A stretch of 6,027 nucleotides of DNA from Chloroflexota bacterium (GTDB taxonomy: Bacteria; Chloroflexota; Anaerolineae; B4-G1): assembly GCA_003648085.1 (NCBI GenBank), contig QMOC01000177.1, positions 1 through 6,027 on the forward strand, in the 5' to 3' direction. The notes below the pieces were generated by a model. It did not search any database and was not told the origin of the DNA. It saw only the letters and a program-made list of their open reading frames with translations. Of this stretch, positions 1 to 5,202 are shown in pieces; position 1 is the first letter of the stretch; the number at the start of each line of letters is the position of its first letter. The position numbers and the translations under genes are program-made.

Positions 1-349
1 CACCGCCCCAATCGTGGCTCAGAATGATCCAGCCCAGGACGACGCAAAGGAGAGCCGCAACGACGACCGCTGCCCACCACTGGTGGGTGACCTGAGGCTG
101 CTGGCGGCTCGCCGGTTCCCACGTGTATACTGTGGTGAGGATGATGAGGACGGCGATGGCGCCGACATAGACGAATTGGACAGCGGCCAGGAGGGGCGCT
201 CTCAGCAGCACGCAGAGTCCAGCGGTGCCGAAGAACGAGAGAATCAAAAAGAGTGCGGCGTGAAACAGGCTACGCCACGTCACTACCAGCAAGGCTGCTC
301 CCAGCGTGATTGCACTGAAAAGGATAAAGACCACTTGCTCAACAGTCAT
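1..349 (-). CDS. nuoJ: NADH-quinone oxidoreductase subunit J (partial, 3' end off window)
   Basis: This is the first 116 codons of a membrane protein; no stop is reached before the left edge. NuoJ is a small hydrophobic subunit of the membrane arm of respiratory complex I, which couples NADH-to-quinone electron transfer to proton pumping. The translation starts MTVEQVVFILFSAITLG and has three hydrophobic segments in the first ~80 residues. These include an ALFLILSFFGTAGL helix and the family hallmark VQFVYVGAIAVLIIL, the equivalent of the VQVLVYVGAIxVL helix of NuoJ/ND6. A fourth hydrophobic stretch (AAVVAALLCVVLGWIIL) follows a polar loop. The ATG at 349-347 is preceded by a strong ribosome site, GGGGAGG at 359-353. 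No nuoI or nuoH lies upstream, so nuoJ appears to be first in its transcription unit, with nuoK and others expected to the left. Identification rests on the motif and helix pattern. Confidence 0.87.
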   Translation of the reverse strand, partial: MTVEQVVFILFSAITLGAALLVVTWRSLFHAALFLILSFFGTAGLCVLLRAPLLAAVQFVYVGAIAVLIILTTVYTWEPASRQQPQVTHQWWAAVVVAALLCVVLGWIILSHDWGG

Positions 350-500
350 TTTCCTCCCCATTCATTGCCCCGTTCCCGGTGCGAAAGGAGACCAGAGGGT
401 GCCCGAGAGGATGCACAGAGAAAGCGGCGGCAATTGAGGTGATACCGAGAACAAGCGCGACGATCGGAAAGACGCCGGTGAGAGCAAATTGATCCTGCAA
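339..500 (-). CDS. possible tiny single-span membrane protein overlapping nuoJ start
   Basis: A reading frame ends at TGA 341-339, 11 bases inside nuoJ. A TTG at 500-498, preceded by a GGGGGA purine run, would give 53 residues. These contain one convincing hydrophobic span (FALTGVFPIVALVLGITSIA) followed by a polar tail ending MNGEENDC. The frame stays open upstream to about 746, but sequence beyond the predicted transcription start near 567 would not be in the nuoJ message. Overlap with the nuoJ start would fit translational coupling. Codon use is only mildly biased, the start is non-ATG, and I recognise no family. It may simply be a long nuoJ leader. Confidence 0.25.
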   Translation of the reverse strand: MQDQFALTGVFPIVALVLGITSIAAAFSVHPLGHPLVSFRTGNGAMNGEENDC

Positions 501-711
501 TGTAGTCCCCCGAAGATTGACCGTGAGCGCCGAAGGCAACTTGAGAACACAATCAAAGCGCTGACGAGCGTTAAGTTTATCACATTCCGGCAATCGCGTC
601 AAACCAGTTTGATGTGGGGATTCCGCAACAAGTCTGATGAGCAGGTAGAGCGGGGCCGGTCCGCGTATTGCCACAGGGGAATGATGGTGAGAGAAGGGGG
701 GAGAAGCGGGG
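350..711. other. intergenic stretch upstream of nuoJ
   Basis: This stretch separates nuoJ from the broken frame at 712-953. It holds the nuoJ ribosome site (353-359), most of the possible tiny membrane ORF, and a promoter-like sequence at 574-602. The portion from about 640 to 711 is strongly purine-rich on the plus strand, so pyrimidine-rich in the minus-strand transcript. I see no hairpin followed by a T-run that would end the methyltransferase transcript. Other frames open here have no family resemblance and poor codon use. Confidence 0.5.
574..602 (-). promoter_or_regulatory. candidate housekeeping promoter for nuoJ
   Basis: On the minus strand TTGACG (602-597) is followed, after exactly 17 bases, by TAAACT (579-574). 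This matches the -35 consensus at 5 of 6 positions and the -10 at 4 of 6. Transcription would start near 567, leaving a leader of about 220 bases before the nuoJ ATG. The spacing is ideal but the -10 is imperfect. Confidence 0.45.
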
Positions 712-953
712 TCAGGCGGGGCTGTGGGGGTGTGGGAAAGGGCCAATGACCCCCCGGCACATCCGGTCGGCGTTGCGGCTCTCGACGTAACTCAGGCGTC
801 CGCCACGCAGTTCTCAAGTGGGAAAGCCAACCTTGAGATCGCGGGCCAGGCGGACGTTGCCGTCGGGGAGGGCGAGGTTGACGATGACCAGGTCACTCAG
901 AGGGTGATCGGGGTTCTGGTGAGGGCAGATGAAGTGGGGTTAATCCCAACCAT
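712..953 (-). pseudogene. frameshifted and stop-interrupted remnant of an unrecognised gene
   Basis: Seven bases after the methyltransferase stop codon an ATG (953-951) opens a frame reading MVGINP that soon terminates. If one base is restored in the CCCC run at 939-936, the frame instead continues HFICPHQNPDHPLSDLV and then VNLALPDGNVRLARDLKVG, with strongly G/C-ending codons typical of real genes here. It then meets TGA at 816-814. The same frame continues beyond with equally coding-like codons (ELRGGRLSYVESRN and on) to TGA at 714-712, about 80 codons in all. The third frame after TGA gives a short ending (ENCVADA) instead, so the original C-terminus is uncertain. I recognise no family. 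It may be a decayed gene cotranscribed with the methyltransferase, or an intact gene damaged by homopolymer sequencing errors. Confidence 0.4.
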
Positions 954-959
954 ATGGGG

Positions 960-1667
960 CTACACCGCGACATACTCCCCCACCAGATGCACCCGCATCC
1001 GGCGCGGTGTGACCCGCTCTAGCCAGCAAGCAAAATGAAACAGGGGCTCATTAAAGGCCAGATAGGTAGGGTCAGCGATGAAGCGCAGCGAGGCTCGCTC
1101 CAGACCGGCGGTCTGTGCCAGGTGCTCAATCTGCGCCGGCGTGTTGGCGCGATAGAAGGCCGGGAAGGTGTCCTCCTCTGGTCGGTCATAAAGCCGGCCC
1201 ACCAGCCGCCCCCGGGTCCAGCGTAGTGCCTGGTTGAGCATCACCAATGGATGATGCGCGTTAGGTGTGAGGAAGATGAAACGCCCGCCGGGGATCAGCA
1301 CACGTGCCACCTCCGCGAAGGCCCGTTCTGGCCTCGGCAGGTGCTCCAGCACCCACGAGCAGCAAACCAGGTCGAAGGCCGAGTCGGCGTAGGGGAGGGC
1401 TCCCGCCAGCCCGCTAGATCGTGCCAATGCAGGTGCGCGGTGCTCGCGCAACGACCTCATATCGGAATCGAGCCCGGCTACGAAACCGGCCTGGGGGTAC
1501 AATCGTTCCATCACCCCACCCCGCCCGCAGCCTAGATCGAGCACGCGCGTGGCAGAGGTCAAATGAGCGGCCACCAGGTCCTGGTAGACGTGGCTGCTGG
1601 GCCGCCAGCCAGGCCGCATCCCAGCGTAGCGCCGACGATAGACTTCCTGTTGATCGAGCGAAAGCAC
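960..1667 (-). CDS. class I SAM-dependent methyltransferase
   Basis: This 235-residue protein has the Rossmann-like methyltransferase fold of the Methyltransf_11/UbiE-like group and would transfer a methyl group from S-adenosylmethionine to an unknown substrate. Motif I, VLDLGCGRGG, lies at residues 42-51. The acidic residue ending strand 2 is in GLDSD at 65-69. Motif II/post-II, ALPYADSAFDLVCCSWVLEH, spans 90-109, and PGGRFIFLTPN (126-136) is the strand-5 region. Length is usual for the group and there is no signal peptide, so it is probably cytoplasmic. The start is GTG at 1667-1665 with only a weak purine-rich upstream site (GGTGG). An ATG at codon 17 is an alternative but would cut a conserved-looking N-terminal segment. 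It has its own promoter at 1704-1731. The substrate cannot be read from sequence; lipid, quinone and small-molecule targets are all possible. Confidence 0.9.
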   Translation of the reverse strand: MLSLDQQEVYRRRYAGMRPGWRPSSHVYQDLVAAHLTSATRVLDLGCGRGGVMERLYPQAGFVAGLDSDMRSLREHRAPALARSSGLAGALPYADSAFDLVCCSWVLEHLPRPERAFAEVARVLIPGGRFIFLTPNAHHPLVMLNQALRWTRGRLVGRLYDRPEEDTFPAFYRANTPAQIEHLAQTAGLERASLRFIADPTYLAFNEPLFHFACWLERVTPRRMRVHLVGEYVAV

Positions 1668-1703
1668 CTAATCCACCAACTACCCGTTTACCAACGTACC
1701 AAA

Positions 1704-1731
1704 ATTATAACCGCTTTTCACATCACTGCAA
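1704..1731 (-). promoter_or_regulatory. promoter for the methyltransferase gene
   Basis: On the minus strand TTGCAG (1731-1726) and a perfect TATAAT (1709-1704) are separated by 16 bases. Predicted initiation near 1697 leaves a leader of about 30 bases before the GTG at 1667. Its -35 lies back to back with the -35 of the tRNA promoter, 10 bases apart. Confidence 0.7.
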
Positions 1732-1741
1732 GAATCGGAAT

Positions 1742-1770
1742 TTGACGATTGGGCCTATTGGAGGTATAAT
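1742..1770 (+). promoter_or_regulatory. strong promoter for tRNA-Asn
   Basis: TTGACG (1742-1747) and TATAAT (1765-1770) are exactly 17 bases apart, 11 of 12 consensus positions. Initiation is expected near 1777, only a few bases before the mature tRNA 5' end at 1781. A near-consensus promoter is normal for a stable RNA gene. Confidence 0.8.
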
Positions 1771-1780
1771 ATTAGCGCAT

Positions 1781-1857
1781 TCCTCGGTAGCTCAATCTGG
1801 CAGAGCGGCCGGCTGTTAACCGGTTGGTTGCAGGTTCGAGTCCTGCCCGAGGAGCCA
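1781..1857 (+). tRNA. tRNA-Asn(GTT)
   Basis: The cloverleaf is complete. The acceptor stem TCCTCGG (1781-1787) pairs with CCGAGGA (1847-1853). The D stem is GCTC/GAGC (1790-1793, 1803-1806). The anticodon stem GCCGG/CCGGT (1808-1812, 1820-1824) encloses loop CTGTTAA with anticodon GTT at 1815-1817. The T stem GCAGG/CCTGC (1830-1834, 1842-1846) encloses TTCGAGT. The discriminator is G1854 and the CCA tail is encoded at 1855-1857. The anticodon reads AAC and AAT codons. It is transcribed from the promoter just upstream and followed closely by an intrinsic terminator. Confidence 0.98.
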
Positions 1858-1863
1858 GCGGAT

Positions 1864-1886
1864 GGGGAAGCACTGCTTCCCCTTTT
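1864..1886 (+). terminator. intrinsic terminator after tRNA-Asn
   Basis: GGGGAAGC (1864-1871) pairs perfectly with GCTTCCCC (1875-1882) across a three-base loop, followed by TTTT (1883-1886) and a T-rich GTGTTCT. It begins six bases after the tRNA CCA. The T-run is short, so read-through is possible, which matters because the next gene begins eight bases later with no visible promoter between. Confidence 0.75.
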
Positions 1887-1893
1887 GTGTTCT

Positions 1894-3042
1894 ATGCAAG
1901 GTTTACCGTTCGCCATCCCCACCTGGTTGCGCCACGTCCGACCGATCCACCTGATCCGAGCGGCGCTGGTGCTCTTCATCCTGTGGGCCATCCGTCCTCC
2001 GCGCCTCCGGGTCGTCCTCGGCCCACCCCAGCAGGTGGTCACCACGAATCCTATCGTCGGCGTCCACACCCGCCTCACCGATGAGGTGGACGAGTGGAAG
2101 ATCCAGCGCACGTTGCAGATGGTGCGCGAACTGGGTGCCCCTTGGATCGTCGAGTTCTTCCCCTGGCCCTACATCGAGCCCAAGGAGGGGGAATTCACCT
2201 GGGGCCATAGTGATACAGTTGTAAAACACGCCGAGAATCAGGGGCTGACTGTGATCGCCAGGCTAGGCTGGGTGCCGGCGTGGGCCCGCCCCGACTCCGA
2301 TGAGCAGGAAACCACCCCCACCTACCTGGACACCGACCACTACGACGACTTCGCCGCCTTCGTGGCCGCCTTCGTCGCGCGCTACCGTGGGCGTGTGAAT
2401 CACGTCGTCATCTGGAACGAACCCAACCTCAGTTTCGAGTGGGGCTACCGGCCGGTGGACCCCGGAGGATACGTCGAACTGCTGCGGAGGGTCTACCCCC
2501 GCGCTCACGCCGCCAACCCTGACGTGGTCGTGCTGGCCGGCGCGCTGGCTCCCACATTGGAGCCGGAGGGAAGCATGGCCGGCCTGAGTGACCTGGCCTA
2601 CCTGGGGCGAATGTATCAGGCTGGCGCTGCCCCCTACTTCGATGCGCTGGCCGTCCACGCCTACGGACTGACGTCCCCGCCGGAGGAGCCCCCTGCCCCC
2701 GACGCGATCAACTTCCGCCGCGTCGAACTCCTGCGTGAGATTATGGTCGCCCACGGCGACGGCAGCAAGCCGATCTACGTGACCGAGGCAGGCTGGAACG
2801 ACCATCCGCGCTGGGCTCACGCCGTCCGCCCCGCACAGCGCATCGAGTACACCATCGGCGCTTACGAGTGGGCCCGCCAGCACTGGCCCTGGTGCGCCTG
2901 CGTCGCTATGTGGGCTTTCCGCTACCCCGCCCCCACTCACAGTTACCAGGACTACTACACCTTCGTGACGGCGGACTTCGAGCCGAAGGTGATCTATCTT
3001 GAAGTACAGAACTACACGCGCGGTGCCTGGACTGCTCCGTGA
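1894..3042 (+). CDS. membrane-anchored clan GH-A glycoside hydrolase-like protein
   Basis: The 382-residue protein resembles (beta/alpha)8-barrel glycosidases of clan GH-A, in the GH39/GH5-like range, which are retaining enzymes that cut beta-linked sugars. A hydrophobic stretch (AALVLFILWAI, residues 23-33) flanked by arginines is an uncleaved signal anchor, placing the barrel outside the membrane. FPWPYIEPKEGEFTW (89-103) is typical of the barrel N-terminal half. The acid/base is Glu176 in IWNEPN and the nucleophile is Glu298 in IYVTEAGWN, at the ends of strands 4 and 7. HAYG (255-258) is the usual pocket histidine region. The frame is open farther upstream, but that would cross the terminator and tRNA, so ATG 1894 is chosen. 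It lacks a Shine-Dalgarno site; GTG at codon 26 is an alternative that would lose part of the anchor. The substrate is unknown, and catalysis is inferred from the two glutamates. Confidence 0.8.
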   Translation: MQGLPFAIPTWLRHVRPIHLIRAALVLFILWAIRPPRLRVVLGPPQQVVTTNPIVGVHTRLTDEVDEWKIQRTLQMVRELGAPWIVEFFPWPYIEPKEGEFTWGHSDTVVKHAENQGLTVIARLGWVPAWARPDSDEQETTPTYLDTDHYDDFAAFVAAFVARYRGRVNHVVIWNEPNLSFEWGYRPVDPGGYVELLRRVYPRAHAANPDVVVLAGALAPTLEPEGSMAGLSDLAYLGRMYQAGAAPYFDALAVHAYGLTSPPEEPPAPDAINFRRVELLREIMVAHGDGSKPIYVTEAGWNDHPRWAHAVRPAQRIEYTIGAYEWARQHWPWCACVAMWAFRYPAPTHSYQDYYTFVTADFEPKVIYLEVQNYTRGAWTAP

Positions 3043-3077
3043 AGCGCGAAGGGTGAGTTGAAGGATAACGACGTTGG

Positions 3078-3106
3078 TTGCAGCCTTACTGCGAACGTGA
3101 TACAAT
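3078..3106 (+). promoter_or_regulatory. promoter for the three-gene unit 3137-5054
   Basis: TTGCAG (3078-3083) and TACAAT (3101-3106) are separated by 17 bases. Predicted initiation near 3113 gives a leader of about 24 bases, which holds a small GCGC-ACA-GCGC inverted repeat and then the AGGAGGT ribosome site at 3125-3131. Confidence 0.65.
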
Positions 3107-3136
3107 AGTTACGCGCACAGCGCGAGGAGGTAAGTG

Positions 3137-3277
3137 ATGACACCTGCTCGTACAACCACACCCGCTGTTACCGTTGCCGTTCCCACCACAGCACTACCGC
3201 CGGCCGAGCGAGCGTGGCCGCCTGGGCAGGTCCTACCCGGCTTCGAGGTCACTGTAGACGATCTGTTTGAGATATAG
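3137..3277 (+). CDS. 46-residue hypothetical protein, first gene of operon
   Basis: ATG at 3137 follows an excellent ribosome site, AGGAGGT at 3125-3131, with five bases between. The product has a Thr/Ala/Pro/Val-rich first half (MTPARTTTPAVTVAVPTTAL) and a more structured end (GQVLPGFEVTVDDLFEI). It has no membrane segment and no cysteines. The TAG stop at 3275-3277 shares its G with the GTG start of the nucleoside hydrolase, so the two are probably translationally coupled. The strong ribosome site, promoter and overlap argue that it is really translated. I recognise no family. It could be a small functional protein, a leader peptide driving translation of the next gene, or the shortened N-terminus of a longer ancestor. 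Confidence 0.6.
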   Translation: MTPARTTTPAVTVAVPTTALPPAERAWPPGQVLPGFEVTVDDLFEI

Positions 3278-4413
3278 TGAGTGAACCGTTGCTCCGCAGT
3301 CCGTGGTTCTGGATCGCTATCACGCTCATTGTGGCCGGCATTGGGCTGACGGCAGCATTGGGCGTATTATATTGGCTGATCGCGGCCCTGGCAACAGCCG
3401 TGCTGGTGCTCATCGCCGTATTCCTGGTCGCGGCCTACGCCGTTGGCCGCGTTGAACCGCCACGGGTGCCTCGCCTGCGAAAAGTCCCCCCTTCCGAGCG
3501 CATCCCGGTCATCTATGACTGCGACGTCACAATGGGCCGCCCCTTCCGAGACGTGAGCGATGGTCTGGCGTTGCTCTACCTCCTGGGCGAGACCTGCGTT
3601 GATCTGCTCTGCGTCACGACCACCTACGGCAACAGCCCGGTGGATGTGACCACCCGTACCGTCCGCCACCTGCTGCATCGCCTCGGATACGACGACGTCG
3701 CCACGCTGCCCGGCGCGGCAGGCCCCAACGAAGAGCCGGAGATGAACCGCGCTGCCCGCTTTCTGACCACTATCGTGGACAACCGACCCGGTGAAATCGC
3801 CCTTATTGCCACCGGCAGCGCGAGCAATCTTAAGCACGCAGCAGCGCTCGACCCCGACTTCTTCAAGAAACTGCGTGGTCTCTACCTGCTGGGTGGCGCG
3901 ACCGGACCACTGGTCTGGAGTGGACACCGGCTGGCGGAACTCAACTTCTCGCTCGATCCCCAAGCGGCCTATCTGGCCATCCACGCCGACTGCCCCGTCA
4001 CGATAGCCACCGGCCAGGCCGGCCTCACCGCCGTCTTCCGCAGCCCCCAGTTTGCTACGCTTCAGGCATTGGGCGACCCCGTCTCACGGCTCATCGTCCG
4101 TAAGACCCGCTTCTGGTTCGCGTTGATGCGGCTCTGGTTCCGTGATGACGGCTTTGCGATGTGGGCGTCGGTTGCCGCACTACCCCTCACGCACCCGGAA
4201 TTGTTTGAATACGAGCAGGTGTACGTCACCTCGACCCTCGACGACTTGCGCATCGGCCGGCTGGTGGTGGACCCCAGCGAACACGGGCCGGTGCGCCTGA
4301 TACGCGGTGTGCGGGACTTCGACGGCTTCATCCTGGCCCACTTCGCCGCCTGGCGGCATCTCTGGCGGCGCGTAAGCGCAAAGAAACAGTGGAGGAGGAA
4401 AACGAGCAAATGA
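3277..4413 (+). CDS. membrane-anchored inosine-uridine nucleoside hydrolase-like protein
   Basis: The 378-residue protein has two hydrophobic helices (about 10-32 and 34-56) followed by a nucleoside hydrolase domain (about 76-345). That family splits ribonucleosides into base and ribose at a calcium site. Recognisable family blocks are IYDCD (79-83), VTTTYGN (113-119), IATGSASNLKHAAALDP (177-193), LYLLGGA (202-208) and AELNFSLDPQAA (220-231). There are departures. The usual DCDPGxDD loop is DCDVTMGRPFRDVSDG, about seven residues longer, with serine apparently replacing one calcium aspartate. The catalytic His-Asp pair near the C-terminus reads Asp290-Asp291. Activity or substrate may therefore differ. 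The GTG start overlaps the previous stop by one base and lacks a strong ribosome site, suggesting coupling. The 3' end overlaps the phosphatase gene by ATGA. The fold assignment is good; the function is less certain. Confidence 0.82.
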   Translation: MSEPLLRSPWFWIAITLIVAGIGLTAALGVLYWLIAALATAVLVLIAVFLVAAYAVGRVEPPRVPRLRKVPPSERIPVIYDCDVTMGRPFRDVSDGLALLYLLGETCVDLLCVTTTYGNSPVDVTTRTVRHLLHRLGYDDVATLPGAAGPNEEPEMNRAARFLTTIVDNRPGEIALIATGSASNLKHAAALDPDFFKKLRGLYLLGGATGPLVWSGHRLAELNFSLDPQAAYLAIHADCPVTIATGQAGLTAVFRSPQFATLQALGDPVSRLIVRKTRFWFALMRLWFRDDGFAMWASVAALPLTHPELFEYEQVYVTSTLDDLRIGRLVVDPSEHGPVRLIRGVRDFDGFILAHFAAWRHLWRRVSAKKQWRRKTSK

Positions 4414-5054
4414 CGCGCATCGTACTTATCCGCCACGGCCAGACGGCCTGGAACCGAGAGGTGCGCTTCCGGGGCCGGGCCGATGTAGAACTGGATGAGA
4501 CTGGGCTGAGGCAAGCAGAGGCGACCGGGCGCTACCTGGCCGCCCGCTGGCCGGTAACCGCCGTCTACGCCAGCCCTATGTGCCGCGCTATGCAGACTGC
4601 CGAGGCCATTGCCCGCATCCAGGGGCTGACCGCTCGCCCGCTGGAAGGACTGCTGGACATTGACTTCGGCGAATGGCAGGGGCTCTCGCCCAATGAGGTG
4701 GCGCAGCGCTACCCGAACCTCTACCGGGCCTGGCTGGAAGCCCCCCACACCGTGCACTTCCCCGGCGGGGAAAGTCTCGACGTCGTGCGAAAGAGGGTCG
4801 TGGCTGCGCTGGACGAGGTGATCGCCCGCCATCCGGAGCAATCCGTCGCCCTCGTCTCCCACACCGTCGTCAACCGCGTGCTGCTCTGCGCCGTACTGGG
4901 GCTGGGCAACGAGCACTTCTGGCGGCTGCGGCAGGAGACCTGCGCGGTGAACGTTTTCGACGCCGAGGACGACGGCACCTTCACCATCGCCCTGCTGAAT
5001 GACACCTGCCACCTGCATACCCCCTCTGGGTATTTGCCAGATTGCTCAGCCTGA
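4410..5054 (+). CDS. histidine phosphatase family protein (phosphoglycerate mutase-like)
   Basis: The 214-residue cytoplasmic protein belongs to branch 1 of the histidine phosphatase superfamily, which hydrolyses or transfers phosphate through a phosphohistidine. LIRHGQT (6-12) carries Arg8 and nucleophile His9. Arg59 lies in SPMCRAMQTA. LLDIDFGEWQG (81-91) holds the acid region, with Asp83 where many members have Glu. VSHTVVNRV (149-157) carries the second histidine, His151. Length suits the CobC/GpmB-like phosphatases rather than the longer true mutases. ATG 4410 is chosen because it lies 11 bases after GGAGGAGG (4391-4398) and overlaps the previous stop as ATGA; an upstream in-frame GTG at 4389 would add seven acidic residues and place the ribosome site inside the gene. 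The substrate is not readable. Next to a nucleoside hydrolase it could act on nucleotides or sugar phosphates. Confidence 0.9.
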   Translation: MTRIVLIRHGQTAWNREVRFRGRADVELDETGLRQAEATGRYLAARWPVTAVYASPMCRAMQTAEAIARIQGLTARPLEGLLDIDFGEWQGLSPNEVAQRYPNLYRAWLEAPHTVHFPGGESLDVVRKRVVAALDEVIARHPEQSVALVSHTVVNRVLLCAVLGLGNEHFWRLRQETCAVNVFDAEDDGTFTIALLNDTCHLHTPSGYLPDCSA

Positions 5055-5070
5055 GGAAATTTGGTATAAT
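5042..5070 (+). promoter_or_regulatory. extended -10 promoter upstream of the coiled-coil gene
   Basis: A perfect TATAAT (5065-5070) is preceded by TGG, giving an extended -10 (TGnTATAAT). A weak -35, TTGCTC (5042-5047), is 17 bases upstream and overlaps the last codons of the phosphatase gene. Initiation near 5077 would give a leader of about 33 bases containing two GGAGG sequences. Confidence 0.65.
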
Positions 5071-5097
5071 GATTCCATCTGGAGGCTATCCCACATC

Positions 5098-5103
5098 GGA
5101 GGT
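5098..5103 (+). promoter_or_regulatory. ribosome binding site deciding the 5110 start
   Basis: GGAGGT stands six bases before ATG 5110. No comparable site precedes GTG 5203, so ribosomes should load at 5110 and reach the amber codon at 5197-5199 before the coiled-coil frame. Confidence 0.7.
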
Positions 5104-5109
5104 AACCTG

Positions 5110-5199
5110 ATGGCCCAGAGCACAATATTGCTAGATGAAACCACGCTGGATGTGCTTCAGGCGCGATTATATCCACGGCTGGAAACAGCGTTGCTATAG
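5110..5199 (+). CDS. 29-codon ORF, probable N-terminal part of the following coiled-coil protein
   Basis: ATG 5110, with a good ribosome site, encodes a 29-residue peptide beginning MAQSTILLDETTLDVLQARL and ending PRLETALL before TAG at 5197-5199. The next frame, starting at GTG 5203, is in the same phase with only GTC between, so changing the single amber codon would give one continuous protein of about 153 residues. The peptide looks like an amphipathic helical N-terminus (LLDETTLDVLQARLYPRLE). Either the gene carries a nonsense mutation or sequencing error, or this is a separately translated leader peptide coupled to the downstream start. Confidence 0.5.
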   Translation: MAQSTILLDETTLDVLQARLYPRLETALL

Positions 5200-5202
5200 G
5201 TC

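Noticed and set aside
14..442. Plus-strand open frame of 142 codons
   Set aside because: Antisense to the clear NuoJ coding sequence; highly charged composition with no motif.
814..816. TGA in the broken frame as selenocysteine or recoded tryptophan
   Set aside because: Other genes here use TGA as stop and TGG for tryptophan; no selenocysteine insertion hairpin or known selenoprotein motif is visible, and the frame already has a shift.
599..817. Minus-strand 72-codon frame, Arg/Pro-rich
   Set aside because: Low coding-type codon bias and no homology I recognise; could only be real as a second frameshifted tail of the remnant at 712-953.
724..1038. Plus-strand open frame of 104 codons
   Set aside because: Its Asp/Glu/Val-rich composition is the usual antisense echo of G/C-ending codons on the minus strand; no ribosome site.
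2263..3105. Minus-strand open frame of 280 codons
   Set aside because: Lies wholly antisense to the glycosidase gene, which has intact motifs; Gly/Val-rich shadow composition.
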